Counted from the stretch's first letter, positions 44,541-53,861 are shown. The stretch is 64,000 bases of DNA from Ilyomonas limi (GCF_005233845.1 NZ_SZQL01000015.1:1-64000), one strand, 5' to 3'. Program-made: numbers and translations. Notes: generated by a model not told the origin, from the letters alone.

Positions 44541-44927
44541 ATGAAAAAAATTGCCCTCATACTACTCATTCTTATCTATGCTATTTCAACTTTTGGCGTA
44601 GGCTTGAAAGAGTTTTATTGCTGTGGCAAGCTGACATCTATCTCTATTTCATTGGTAGATACCGGAAAGGACAAGTGTAAAAAGGGGGACAGCAAAGACG
44701 ATTGTTGTAAATCCAAATACCAGTTTTTACAGGTAAAAGATAAGCATTTTGCTTCAGTACATCCCTCTTTGCCGCTTAAGTATAGCATAGCATTAGTTCC
44801 AACCAATTTATCGTTCCATACAGTTTCACTCCTACCAAAGAAGATAGATGTAATTAACGGAAGCCATGCACCGCCTATAATTTCTGCCGTTCCTATCTAT
44901 ATTACTAACTGCGCTTTCAGAATTTGA
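44541..44927 (+). CDS. Small Cys-rich exported protein (HYC_CC_PP-like)
   Basis: A 128-residue protein with a signal peptide (MKKIALILLILIYAISTFG), a FYCC motif (about residues 27-30), a lysine-rich segment with DDCCKSK (about 53-60) and a C-terminal HAPPI motif. The layout corresponds to the HYC_CC_PP family. It is the first gene of the Cus-type module, as the DUF6660-like gene is for the czc module. Metal binding through Cys is likely but unproven. Confidence 0.72.
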   Translation: MKKIALILLILIYAISTFGVGLKEFYCCGKLTSISISLVDTGKDKCKKGDSKDDCCKSKYQFLQVKDKHFASVHPSLPLKYSIALVPTNLSFHTVSLLPKKIDVINGSHAPPIISAVPIYITNCAFRI

Positions 44928-45073
44928 TTTTCTCTTTTCTTGTAACTTGCTGTATAGCGTTCTGTTATACACATTATTCCCTTTGAGTTACTCAACTTCT
45001 CAATTTTATTATTTACGTCTAATTACCTGGTAGTTTGTTTACTGCCTTGGCATAAACATTAAAAAATCTTTCC

Positions 45074-45439
45074 ATGAAAACGTTAAAAGCACTAATAGTG
45101 GCTTTAGCTGCTTTATTAGTATTTCAGACAGTCAATGCACAAAGCGATAAATCACAAAGAACAATTGGCATTAAAACCCAAATTCTAAATGTAAATGGTA
45201 CCTGCGGCATGTGTAAAAAGCGTATTGAAAGCGCTGCATGGTCAGTAGCTGGAGTAAAATCGGCTATTTGGGATGAAGACACGAAAAAACTTATAGTTAA
45301 ATACGATCTTTTTAAGAAACAGGCCTTTGAAAATGTGGCAAATAAGATAGCACTTGTAGGTCATGATAATCAGATTGTAAAAGCAAGTGATACAAGTTAC
45401 AATGCATTACCAGATTGTTGTCATTACCGTCATAGTTAA
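45074..45439 (+). CDS. Periplasmic HMA-domain protein (MerP-like)
   Basis: A 121-residue protein with a signal peptide ending near VNAQ (residue 23) and one HMA domain with C-G-M-C (NGTCGMCKKRIES, about residues 45-48). The C-terminus ends CCHYRHS and may add ligands. Unlike the chaperone at 6341 it is exported. It probably delivers Cu(I) or Ag(I) to the downstream Cus-type pump or its adaptors. The gap to the next gene (31 bp) contains TTACACAAT, a partial reverse match to the copper operator motif. Confidence 0.83.
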   Translation: MKTLKALIVALAALLVFQTVNAQSDKSQRTIGIKTQILNVNGTCGMCKKRIESAAWSVAGVKSAIWDEDTKKLIVKYDLFKKQAFENVANKIALVGHDNQIVKASDTSYNALPDCCHYRHS

Positions 45440-45470
45440 AATAATTTATTACACAATACAATCAAATAAT

Positions 45471-45926
45471 ATGAAAAGAGTCATTATACTAATGTTGTTG
45501 GTAGTATGCACTGCTACAACCTTCGCACAAAAGAGTAAAGCTGATTCAGCTATTAAAAATTCAGGAACCATATTGGTACAATATACATGTCCCATGCACC
45601 CTGATGTAATAAGTGACAAACAAGGCAAGTGCCCTAAATGCGGCATGGACCTAACCCTTTCCAAGAAAGAACAAATGAAAAGGGAGGTGACAAAAACGTA
45701 CACCTGCCCTACACATTCAGAGCTCGTAAGTGCCAATCCCGGCAATTGCCCATACTGTAGTGCCAAATTAGTGGTGGACAGGAGAGGCACTAAGCAGGGA
45801 ACTGTCATTTACACCTGCTCTATGCACCCGAACGTTACCGTAACCAAGGCAGGTACATGCCCTATCTGCGGCATGACGCTGCAGGTAAAAACTACTCAGA
45901 GCGATAGTTCTAAAATTAAACAGTAA
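45471..45926 (+). CDS. Exported protein with three tandem heavy-metal-binding domains (HMBD)
   Basis: About 151 residues from ATG 45471, with a signal peptide to about residue 20. Three HMBD repeats follow: YTCPMHP...CPKCGM (about residues 40-67), YTCPTHS...CPYCSAK (about 81-107) and YTCSMHP...CPICGM (about 117-142). The middle copy has lost both Met ligands (T for M in CPMH and S-A for G-M), so it may bind a different ion or be structural. HMBDs normally sit at the N-terminus of CusB-like adaptors and oxidases; a stand-alone triple protein suggests a periplasmic copper shuttle. Confidence 0.83.
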   Translation: MKRVIILMLLVVCTATTFAQKSKADSAIKNSGTILVQYTCPMHPDVISDKQGKCPKCGMDLTLSKKEQMKREVTKTYTCPTHSELVSANPGNCPYCSAKLVVDRRGTKQGTVIYTCSMHPNVTVTKAGTCPICGMTLQVKTTQSDSSKIKQ

Positions 45927-45935
45927 AATTCATCA

Positions 45936-45957
45936 GTGGCAGTCTTATAGCTGCCAC
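45936..45957 (+). terminator. Hairpin between HMBD genes
   Basis: GTGGCAG (45936-45942) pairs with CTGCCAC (45951-45957) around an 8-nt loop. There is no T-tract, so it may be a partial terminator or mRNA processing element tuning expression of the pump relative to the upstream binding proteins. Confidence 0.4.
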
Positions 45958-45977
45958 AACTTAAAACTTTTTAAATT

Positions 45978-46250
45978 ATGAAAAAGATATTCATAGTAAC
46001 TGTACTGCTATTGTCATTCGTGATGGTGTTTACTGCATGTTCATCCAATAACAACGATAATAGTAATAGTACTGACCAAAATGCACTATTGACGTCCGAC
46101 TCTGCTTATACCTGCACCATGCATCAGGACGTAATCAGCATGCATCCAGGCGATTGCCCCAAATGCGGGATGCATCTGGTGAAGCAAAAGCTAACACCTG
46201 AACAACAAAAAATGATAAAAGAAGGGACGTATGTGAAGCTAAAAGAGTAA
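45978..46250 (+). CDS. Single-HMBD lipoprotein
   Basis: A 90-residue lipoprotein (FTAC, Cys about residue 21) with an Asn/Ser linker and one HMBD (YTCTMHQ...CPKCGMHL, about residues 44-70). The end is an amphipathic helix. It lies 3 bp before the CusA-like pump gene, so the expression ratio is coupled. It probably passes Cu(I)/Ag(I) to the pump complex at the membrane surface. Confidence 0.82.
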   Translation: MKKIFIVTVLLLSFVMVFTACSSNNNDNSNSTDQNALLTSDSAYTCTMHQDVISMHPGDCPKCGMHLVKQKLTPEQQKMIKEGTYVKLKE

Positions 46251-46253
46251 ATA

Positions 46254-47540
46254 ATGGTAAACAGATTAATTGAACTCTCCCTTCGCAACCGCTACATTGT
46301 ATTAGCGCTTGCCCTTGGTTTATTGGTGTGGGGCATTTATAACATTCAACGCAACCCGGTAGATGCCATTCCTGACCTGAGCGAAAATGAAGTGATTGTT
46401 TTCACAGAGTGGATGGGACAAAGCCCTCAGATCATGGAAGACCAGGTTACTTACCCATTAGTAAGTAACCTGCAGGGTGTTCCCAAAGTAAAAGACATCC
46501 GTGGTACTTCTATGTTCGGGATGAGCTTTGTGTATGTGGTGTTCGAGGATGATGTGGATATATACTGGGCACGCACAAGGGTATTGGAAAAACTGAACTA
46601 TGCACAACGTTTATTACCTCAAGGCGTAACACCTACACTGGGGCCTGATGGTACCGGTGTAGGCCACATCTTTTGGTATCATTTAAACGCCCCCAACATG
46701 GACTTAGGAGAACAAAGAGCCTTGCAGGACTGGTATGTCAAGCTTGCCCTGCAAACAGTGCCGGGTGTAGCCGAAGTGGCATCCTTCGGTGGTTTTGAAA
46801 AGCAATATCAGTTAGTAGTTGATCCAGTGAAGCTGCAGTTCTACAACATTTCGATGATGGATGTAATGAATAGGGTAAGAGCCAATAACAATGATGTAGG
46901 TGGTAGAAAGTTAGACATGGCTGGCATAGGGTATATCATCCGCGGCTTGGGATACATCAAAAATAAAGAAGACATAGAAAACATTGCATTGAGCAACAAC
47001 AACGGTATTCCGGTACGGGTGAGGGACATAGGTACTGTGCAAATGGGCGGAGATATACGCCTCGGCATTTTTGATGAGAACGGAAACGGCGAAGCGGTAG
47101 GCGGGATAGTCGTGATGCGCTATGGCGAAAATGCAGATAAAGTCATTCAGGATGTAAAAAAGAAAATGGAGGATGTGCAGAAAGGCTTGCCCGAAGGTGT
47201 TTCTTTTAACATTGATTATGACCGCAGCCAATTGATTGAAGCGGCTATTGATAACATCAAAGACAAACTGATAGAAGAAATAGGCATTGTCTGCATTATT
47301 GTTATTGTGTTTCTGCTGCATTGGCGCAGTGCACTGAGCATCATTATACAAATCCCTATCACCATTGCGGTAAGTTTTATCCTGCTCAATACGTTTGGTT
47401 TATCCTCCAACATTATGTCCTTAACTGGTGTCGCCTTAGCCATCGGTGTTATTGTGGATAATGGCATTATCATGAGTGAGAATGCATACAGGAGTTTATC
47501 AGAATGGCAAAACAGTCATTCAGCAAATCAATCTCAATGA
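46254..47540 (+). CDS. cusA: CusA-type RND pump, N-terminal part (frameshifted gene)
   Basis: A 428-residue N-terminal part: TM1, the porter domain first half (WMGQSPQIMEDQVTYPL, GTSMFGMSFVYVVF) and TM2-TM4 with IGVIVD402-NGIIMSE409-NAY. The TM4 pattern lacks the extra Asp of the czc pump and fits the Cu/Ag (CusA) class. The frame ends with 12 non-homologous residues after SEWQ and a TGA at 47538. The following ORF continues the same protein in the -1 frame. One additional A in the A4 run at 47509-47512 would restore a single chain (WQKQSFSK). It is 3 bp after the HMBD lipoprotein gene. Confidence 0.88.
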   Translation: MVNRLIELSLRNRYIVLALALGLLVWGIYNIQRNPVDAIPDLSENEVIVFTEWMGQSPQIMEDQVTYPLVSNLQGVPKVKDIRGTSMFGMSFVYVVFEDDVDIYWARTRVLEKLNYAQRLLPQGVTPTLGPDGTGVGHIFWYHLNAPNMDLGEQRALQDWYVKLALQTVPGVAEVASFGGFEKQYQLVVDPVKLQFYNISMMDVMNRVRANNNDVGGRKLDMAGIGYIIRGLGYIKNKEDIENIALSNNNGIPVRVRDIGTVQMGGDIRLGIFDENGNGEAVGGIVVMRYGENADKVIQDVKKKMEDVQKGLPEGVSFNIDYDRSQLIEAAIDNIKDKLIEEIGIVCIIVIVFLLHWRSALSIIIQIPITIAVSFILLNTFGLSSNIMSLTGVALAIGVIVDNGIIMSENAYRSLSEWQNSHSANQSQ

Positions 47541-49474
47541 AAGATATAAAGAACAAATGGTGGAAACGGAATTATTATAAAATTCCGGAAGGTGAAAGAT
47601 TGTCCATTATTGAACGTGCCTGCAAACAGGTTTCACGCGGTGTATTCTTTTCAACCGTTATTATCATTACTTCATTTTTGCCGGTGTTTTTATTGACTGG
47701 TCAGGAAGGCAAACTGTTTCATCCGTTGGCATATACCAAAACGTTTATTATGGTAGTAGATGCCATATTGGTAGTAACGCTTGCACCCGTTTTGATTTCC
47801 TTTTTTATGCGGGGCAGGTTTCGTCCGGAAAGTGCCAATCCTGTTAATCGTTTTTTGGAAAGAATGTATGAGCCAATGATACGCACCTGCATTAAATGGC
47901 GTAAAACAACGATTGGTGTAATGATTATTGCACTCCTCATCAGCATTCCAATGGTGATGAGTTTGGGTACCGAATTTATGCCACCACTGGATGAAGGCAG
48001 CATTTTGTTTATGCCGGTTACCTTACCAGATGTATCCAATAGCGAAGTAAAAAGAATACTGCAGGTACAGGATAAAATTCTGGCTTCACAGCCCGAAGTA
48101 GCTTCCGTGTTGGGCAAGGCAGGAAGAGCAAACACCGCCACAGACAATTCCCCTATCAGCATGATTGAAACGATTGTGGTGCTGAAGCCAAGAAGTGAAT
48201 GGCGTAAAGGCATGACCAAAGACAGCATCATCAATGAACTGAACAGCAGGCTGCAAATACCTGGTGTAACGAATGGCTGGACGCAGCCCATCATCAACCG
48301 CATCAACATGCTTTCCACCGGCATCAGAACCGACGTAGGTGTAAAAGTGTATGGACAAAGTCTGGACAGCATCTATGCTTTTGCTCAGGTGATAAAAAAA
48401 GACCTGGAAGGTATTCCGGGAGTAAAAGATTTGTATGTAGAGCCGGTGACAGGCGGTAAATACATTGATATACAACTTAACCGGGAAGAACTTGCCCGCT
48501 ATAATCTCAGCATAGATGATGTAAATGCAGTGATTGAAAGTGCATTAGGCGGCGCACAGATAACCACTACTGTTGAGGGCAGACAGCGGTTTTCAGTAAA
48601 TGCAAGGTTTGCACAGGATTACCGCAACAATTTAGAGGCTTTAAAAAATTTGCAGGTACAAACAATGAGTTTTGGTCCTGTACCGCTTTCGGCAGTTGCA
48701 GATATAAAAATCACGGAAGGTCCGCCCATGATTAACTCCGAAAATGCGCTATTGCGCGGCACAGTTTTATTCAATGTAAGAGAAAGAGATTTAGGAAGCA
48801 CGGTTCAGGAAGCGCAGGAAAAATTAAACAATGCTATCGGTAAAATGCCCAAAGGGTTTTTTATAGACTGGAGCGGACAGTACGAAAATCTTATCCGCAG
48901 TGAAAGGACATTGAAGCTGATTATGCCGGTTGTGCTGCTGGTTATTTTCATCAGCATGTATTTCGCATTCCATTCTGCACGCGAAGCTTTGCTTAGTTTA
49001 ATCTCCCTTCCGTTTGCACTCATTGGCGGGGCTTATATGATATGGTTTTGGGATGTCAATTTATCAGTTGCAGTGGCGGTGGGCTTTATTGCTTTGTTTG
49101 GGCTTGCGGTAGAAACCAATATTGTAATGGTAATTTACCTTAATGATGCTATGCAACAACTCATTGCTAAAAAAGGCAATTCCAAAGAAACTATTACCAA
49201 AGAAGACTTGCGTGAATACACCATTCATGGTGCAGCCAAAAGATTACGTCCAAAAATTATGACAGTGAGTGTATCACTCTTTGCACTGGTTCCTATTTTA
49301 TGGAGTACCGGGGTAGGCAGTGATGTGATGAAGCCTATTGTATTGCCAATGGTAGGCGGTGTGCTCACTTCCGCCATTTATATTCTGCTTGTAACACCAC
49401 TTATTTTTTTAATGAACAAAGAATATGAGCTGAAGAAATTTGGTAAGATAGAAATTGCCGAAACAAAGCATTAA
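47504..49474 (+). CDS. cusA: CusA-type RND pump, C-terminal part (frameshifted gene)
   Basis: A 656-residue continuation: cytosolic loop, TM5-TM6 (GVFFSTVIIITSFLPVFLLTGQEGKLFHPLA), second porter half with EFMPPLDEGSILFMP and RINMLSTGI, where the Met positions match the CusA copper-binding methionines by motif, then TM7-TM12. The apparent ATG at 47504 lies inside the preceding frame. If the frameshift is real, this part could be made by re-initiation, yielding a split pump broken in the cytosolic loop between TM4 and TM5. A sequencing slip in an A-run is at least as likely. The TolC gene follows 9 bp later. Confidence 0.88.
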   Translation: MAKQSFSKSISMKDIKNKWWKRNYYKIPEGERLSIIERACKQVSRGVFFSTVIIITSFLPVFLLTGQEGKLFHPLAYTKTFIMVVDAILVVTLAPVLISFFMRGRFRPESANPVNRFLERMYEPMIRTCIKWRKTTIGVMIIALLISIPMVMSLGTEFMPPLDEGSILFMPVTLPDVSNSEVKRILQVQDKILASQPEVASVLGKAGRANTATDNSPISMIETIVVLKPRSEWRKGMTKDSIINELNSRLQIPGVTNGWTQPIINRINMLSTGIRTDVGVKVYGQSLDSIYAFAQVIKKDLEGIPGVKDLYVEPVTGGKYIDIQLNREELARYNLSIDDVNAVIESALGGAQITTTVEGRQRFSVNARFAQDYRNNLEALKNLQVQTMSFGPVPLSAVADIKITEGPPMINSENALLRGTVLFNVRERDLGSTVQEAQEKLNNAIGKMPKGFFIDWSGQYENLIRSERTLKLIMPVVLLVIFISMYFAFHSAREALLSLISLPFALIGGAYMIWFWDVNLSVAVAVGFIALFGLAVETNIVMVIYLNDAMQQLIAKKGNSKETITKEDLREYTIHGAAKRLRPKIMTVSVSLFALVPILWSTGVGSDVMKPIVLPMVGGVLTSAIYILLVTPLIFLMNKEYELKKFGKIEIAETKH

Positions 49475-49483
49475 ATAAAAACA

Positions 49484-50746
49484 ATGAAACGATTTTTTAT
49501 AATAATATCAGTGCTGTTGCTGTATCAGTTAACATCAGCACAAGCATTACAACTGACCGATGTTTTAAATACCATTCAGCAATCATATCCTTCATTAAAA
49601 ATGTATGATGCTGAAATACAATCATTGGATGCCGCAGCAAAAGGAGCAAGGAACTGGATGCCACCGCAGGTTTCAACAGGCTTATGGATGACGCCCTATA
49701 ATACGAGCCTCTGGAACGGCGCGAAAGCAGATGGCAACATGCCTGCACAGAATGGCATGGGCAGCTACATGATAAGTGCGGAGCAAATGTTTCCCAACAA
49801 AAAGTACAATGATGCGAATGAAGCATACATGAAAGCGATGTCTTCTGTTACGAAAGAAAATAAAGAAGCGGCTTTAAATGATCTCTTTGCTGCTGCAAAG
49901 AAGAACTATTATGAATGGATTATTCTGGAGAAAAAAATATCGGTACTCGCTGATGATGAAAAGCTGCTGCAGTTTATAATAACGAATGCCGAAACAAGAT
50001 ATAAAAACGGGTTGGGCAAAATAAGCGCTTATTACAAAGCAAAAGCATCGCTTGGCAACATTGAAAATATGCGCGTAGAATTAGAAAATGCAATTGTCCA
50101 AAAACGCATTGCACTGAACACGTTGATGAACCGTAACCAACTTACTCCTTTCTCTATTGATACCAATTATGTAATTAAAGATTATTCAACCATGGTGTTT
50201 GATAGCACTTTATTTTATAATAAACGCAGCGATATAAATGCAATTGATAAAAACATTCAGGTTGCCAACCTCAACCAGGAGGCGGAAAGGCAAAGCCTGA
50301 AACCGCAGTTTGGTGTGCAATACGCACACATGTTTGGCTTTGGAGGTTCACCCCAGATGTTCAATCTGATGGGCATGGTAAAAATTCCGGTGAACTGGTC
50401 AACCAGAATGAACAGGGCAAACATTGAAAGCCTGCACTGGAAAGCGCAATCGCTGCAGGAGCAGAAAGCTGCTATGGCAAACGAATATGCAGGCGCTGCT
50501 TACGGAATGCAGCAGGATATTACGGTAAAGAAAAAACAGGTGCAATTGTATGAGAACAATATTTTAGCTGCTTTAAGAAAGAACTATCAAAGCAATCTGT
50601 TGGCCTATGAACAAAATACAGAGGAACTGTTTGAATTGTATGATGCCTGGGAAACATTGAACAATACACAGCTTGAGTATTTAGACCAGGTGCAGCAATT
50701 GTTGAATATGCAGGTTGATTTGGAGAAATTATTAGAGATTAAATGA
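49484..50746 (+). CDS. TolC-family outer-membrane protein of the Cus-type system
   Basis: A 420-residue protein with a signal peptide (to about SAQ, residue 19) and two structural repeats of long helices (SYPSLKMYDAEIQSLDAAAKGARNWMPPQV; AEIQ and YQSNLLAYEQNTEELFELYDAWETL). A Met-containing stretch precedes EQMFPNKKYNDANEAYM. It provides the outer-membrane exit for the CusA-type pump. Contrast the czc system, where this domain is fused to the pump. It is part of the operon 44541-53307, with 9-bp and 6-bp gaps to its neighbours. Confidence 0.88.
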   Translation: MKRFFIIISVLLLYQLTSAQALQLTDVLNTIQQSYPSLKMYDAEIQSLDAAAKGARNWMPPQVSTGLWMTPYNTSLWNGAKADGNMPAQNGMGSYMISAEQMFPNKKYNDANEAYMKAMSSVTKENKEAALNDLFAAAKKNYYEWIILEKKISVLADDEKLLQFIITNAETRYKNGLGKISAYYKAKASLGNIENMRVELENAIVQKRIALNTLMNRNQLTPFSIDTNYVIKDYSTMVFDSTLFYNKRSDINAIDKNIQVANLNQEAERQSLKPQFGVQYAHMFGFGGSPQMFNLMGMVKIPVNWSTRMNRANIESLHWKAQSLQEQKAAMANEYAGAAYGMQQDITVKKKQVQLYENNILAALRKNYQSNLLAYEQNTEELFELYDAWETLNNTQLEYLDQVQQLLNMQVDLEKLLEIK

Positions 50747-50752
50747 CGTGTT

Positions 50753-52000
50753 ATGAAAAAATCAATTTTAATATACCTTATTGCTTTTATTGCTACTGCT
50801 ACCATTATATCAGCTTGTAACAGTAAGGTGAGCAAAGAGACAAATACTACGTCTTCATCTGAGGATGTATATACCTGCTCCATGCATCCGCAGGTAATAG
50901 CACATCATCCTGGCAATTGCCCTATCTGTGGCATGAAGCTGATTAAGAAGAACGCGATACCTGTTGCGCTGAATAATATAGGACTGGAAACTTTACTTAA
51001 GCCAACCAATGAGTTTGTAGTGGCATCCCTGCCGGTTACCACACCGCAGGATAGTAGTATCAATATGCGTGTAAAAGCTTACGGCACTATTGAAGCAGAT
51101 ACCAGAGCAGCCGGCTCTATTGCTGCACGAGTGGAAGGAAGAATAGAAAAATTGTATTTGCGTTACCGCTATCAAAAGGTAGAAGTAGGGCAGAAAGTAG
51201 CTGAAATATACTCACAGGAGTTAGTCACCGCACAGGAAAATTTGTTGTTCCTGCTAAAGAATGATGCACAAAACACTTCTTTTATCAACGCGGCAAAACA
51301 AAAGCTACTGCTGTTAGGCATGAGTGCAGCGGAGTTAAATAAAGTAGTTACAACTGGTGAGCCTTTGTATAGTGTTAGCATATATAGCAACTATACTGGC
51401 CATGTACATGATGCGGGCATGAGTAGTAATGGAAATGAAAACGAGATGAATAATGCTGCACCTGTCACACAAGAGCTATCGTTGAAAGAAGGCATGTATG
51501 TAAATAAGGGGCAAACCTTGTTTATGATTATGAATCATCATAAGGCGTGGACAGCTTTGCAAATCTTTCCAAATCAACAATCGGTAATAAAAAAGGGCAA
51601 TGCGGTAACCATCACTCCTGAAACAGACACCAATGCTGTAATTAATGGCACCATTGATTTTATTGAACCTTTCTTCCGAGGTAATAGCAAAACCCTTACT
51701 GCACGTGTATATTTTCACAACATGGAAATGCTGCCTATTGGTAGCCAAGTAACGGCAAACATTTATACAGGCGCTCAGCAAGGTTTATGGCTGCCACAAA
51801 CCGCAGTGCTTGCGCTGGGAAGGAGTGAGGTTACGTTTCTTAAATCTAATGGCGGTTTTATAGCACATCAAGTAACAACAGGTACTCGTACAGACGACAA
51901 AGTGCGGATACTTTCAGGATTGAACGCTACTGACACTGTTGCAACTAATGCGCAGTATCTAATAGATAGTGAAAGCTTTATACAAACTGCCTCTAAATAA
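50753..52000 (+). CDS. cusB: CusB-type RND adaptor with N-terminal HMBD (first of two)
   Basis: A 415-residue lipoprotein (ISAC, about residue 22). The HMBD at about residues 40-66 (YTC42SMHP...CPICGMKL) is followed by the adaptor core: barrel-sandwich hybrid, alpha-hairpin with a short three-helix layout (AAKQKLLLLGMSAAELNKV) and beta-barrel domains. A Met/Asn/Glu-rich insertion (AGMSSNGNENEMNN, about 222-235) occurs in the lipoyl region. It accepts Cu(I)/Ag(I) and links pump to TolC. A second adaptor follows after 5 bp. Confidence 0.88.
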   Translation: MKKSILIYLIAFIATATIISACNSKVSKETNTTSSSEDVYTCSMHPQVIAHHPGNCPICGMKLIKKNAIPVALNNIGLETLLKPTNEFVVASLPVTTPQDSSINMRVKAYGTIEADTRAAGSIAARVEGRIEKLYLRYRYQKVEVGQKVAEIYSQELVTAQENLLFLLKNDAQNTSFINAAKQKLLLLGMSAAELNKVVTTGEPLYSVSIYSNYTGHVHDAGMSSNGNENEMNNAAPVTQELSLKEGMYVNKGQTLFMIMNHHKAWTALQIFPNQQSVIKKGNAVTITPETDTNAVINGTIDFIEPFFRGNSKTLTARVYFHNMEMLPIGSQVTANIYTGAQQGLWLPQTAVLALGRSEVTFLKSNGGFIAHQVTTGTRTDDKVRILSGLNATDTVATNAQYLIDSESFIQTASK

Positions 52001-52005
52001 ATTTT

Positions 52006-53307
52006 ATGAGAAGAAATTATTTAAATACACATTGGTTGGGTGGTATAATTTCTGTTATCAAATCCTTCTTGCACTGCAAACAAATACTATGGATGCTTAG
52101 CGGAACTTTATTAGTTGTGTTGCTTTTCTCGTCGTGCAAAGAACAAAAAGGCAAAGCAGGTGCAGACATGGCGAAAACAAATACAACTGCCAATAAAGAC
52201 GTGTATTATACTTGCAGCATGCATCCGCAGGTACATGAAGAACTTCCTGGCAATTGTCCGATTTGTGGAATGAAACTGATTGCTGTTCCTAAAACAAGTG
52301 CAAGTAATAATATGCAAATTCACCTAAGCGAAGAACAAATAAAGCTTGGAAATATTCAAACCGATACGGTTGGCAAAGGAAATATTGGCGAGCAGATGGT
52401 TCTAACCGGCACCTTGAACTTTAACCAGGACAAGCTCTCTACTGTAAGTGCAAGAGTAGAAGGAAGGATTGAAAAGCTTTACTTTAAAACGACAGGTGAC
52501 TATGTTGTCAAAGGAGCAAAGCTGTATGATCTATATAGTGAGCAGCTTAACAATGCTAAACAGGAGTATGTTCATGTAATAGAACAGGAAAGTGTAATGG
52601 GCAATTCATTGATCAATTATGAGGCACTGATGGAAAGTGCCAAAAATAAATTGTTGCTGTGGGGAATGACGGAAGGGCAAGTTGTCGACCTTGCACGAAC
52701 AAAACAGGCATCCTCTCTTACTACCTTTTACAGCACAGAAGTAGGATTCATTACTACCATTAACGTGAATGAAGGGGAATATGTAATGGAAGGAGGTCCT
52801 ATTGTTCAGCTTGCCAATCTTTCTACCATTTGGGCAGAAGCACAGGTATATACCACACAAATGGCTTTTATTAATGAAAGTGAAAATGTATCGGTGCAAA
52901 TTCCTGATTTGAATAAGACAATTAATGGAACAATAACCTTTATCAATCCTGAAATAAATCCGGAAACGAGAATAAATCTGGTAAGAGTTACTATTCCCAA
53001 TAAGGATAACCAATTGCATCCCGGTATGCCGGCATATATAATCGTCAATAATAAAAAACGTAATGCTATCACTCTTGCTGCTGACGCTGTATTAAGAGAC
53101 AGCAAAGGAGCGACTGTTTGGGTACAGACAGCATCGGGAGTGTATGAGGTACGTATGGTAAAAACGGGTATGACCGAAAATAATGCAGTAGAAATAACAT
53201 CTGGTATTAGTGCAGGCGATGTAGTAGTTACAAGTGGTGCTTATTTGTTGAATAGTGAATATATTTTTGAACATGGTTCAGACCCAATGGCAGGCATGAA
53301 GATGTAG
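52006..53307 (+). CDS. cusB: CusB-type RND adaptor with N-terminal HMBD (second of two)
   Basis: A 433-residue lipoprotein with a long N-terminal lead (lipobox FSSC at about residue 44) and an HMBD at about residues 68-95 (YTC70SMHP...CPICGMKL). The adaptor core follows (GRIEKLYFKTTGDYVVKGAKLYDLYS, TINVNEGEYVMEGGPIV). It ends with PMAGMKM, a Met-rich C-terminus. It is clearly homologous to the preceding adaptor but not a recent duplicate. It is the last gene of the metal cargo on the plus strand; the next gene is convergent and only 11 bp away. Confidence 0.88.
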   Translation: MRRNYLNTHWLGGIISVIKSFLHCKQILWMLSGTLLVVLLFSSCKEQKGKAGADMAKTNTTANKDVYYTCSMHPQVHEELPGNCPICGMKLIAVPKTSASNNMQIHLSEEQIKLGNIQTDTVGKGNIGEQMVLTGTLNFNQDKLSTVSARVEGRIEKLYFKTTGDYVVKGAKLYDLYSEQLNNAKQEYVHVIEQESVMGNSLINYEALMESAKNKLLLWGMTEGQVVDLARTKQASSLTTFYSTEVGFITTINVNEGEYVMEGGPIVQLANLSTIWAEAQVYTTQMAFINESENVSVQIPDLNKTINGTITFINPEINPETRINLVRVTIPNKDNQLHPGMPAYIIVNNKKRNAITLAADAVLRDSKGATVWVQTASGVYEVRMVKTGMTENNAVEITSGISAGDVVVTSGAYLLNSEYIFEHGSDPMAGMKM

Positions 53308-53318
53308 GTGAAAGTCCC

Positions 53319-53861
53319 TCATAAAAGGAGTGGTATTGCAATTAAAGGAAGAAATTGTATCATTCCATACCAACGTAAATCCCCTTTTCCTGCCTGCTCT
53401 GTTGTTATCCAATAAACAACAGATAGCACACCTAAAATATTCAGAATGATAAAAGCTGAATATCCTTTTTGATCATATTCTCTATCGTAAATAATAAAGG
53501 AGAACAAAGACATGATGATTATGGTTATAGGAATACGGTCATACACCAACGAATAATTATTTGGGTGGAGGTGATAATAGCCGCTTCCTATAGCCAGAAG
53601 CAAAAAGCCAATGAAGATAGAAGCACAGATAATTTTTAGCCTTTTTTCTATTATATTCCTGGTGATGCTTAAACCTAATAATGATATAAATACGAAAGGA
53701 AGGTTTGTTATTACATTTAAGAAATTTGAAATTCCGAACATCGTTCGGCTGTCAGCAAAGTTGTGATAGGAGGGATTTTGTGCTATCGGTTCATGAATTA
53801 GCAAAGCTATAATAATTAGCAACCCTATAGATGGAAGAATGTAGCTTTTGTTTATCCTCAT
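53319..53861 (-). CDS. Ceramidase-like (CREST superfamily) membrane protein, probably 3'-truncated
   Basis: A 180-residue protein with about six helices. The motif set YHNFADSR, ISNFLNVITNLPFV, GSGYYHLHPNNYSLVYDRIPITII (about residues 100-125) and WYGMIQFLPLIAIPLLL is that of bacterial ceramidase-like/CREST hydrolases, whose His and Asp residues bind a catalytic zinc. Family members usually continue past the LPL helix with one more helix and an HxxxH motif, which are missing; the frame stops right at the junction with the cusB end (11 bp apart). I infer loss of its 3' end when the metal cargo was joined. Function of the remnant is doubtful. Confidence 0.6.
   Translation of the reverse strand: MRINKSYILPSIGLLIIIALLIHEPIAQNPSYHNFADSRTMFGISNFLNVITNLPFVFISLLGLSITRNIIEKRLKIICASIFIGFLLLAIGSGYYHLHPNNYSLVYDRIPITIIIMSLFSFIIYDREYDQKGYSAFIILNILGVLSVVYWITTEQAGKGDLRWYGMIQFLPLIAIPLLL

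Noticed and set aside
47504-47540. Programmed -1 frameshift in the CusA gene
   Set aside because: No canonical X-XXY-YYZ slippery heptamer in the right phase and no strong downstream structure noticed; a single-base deletion in the A-run is simpler.
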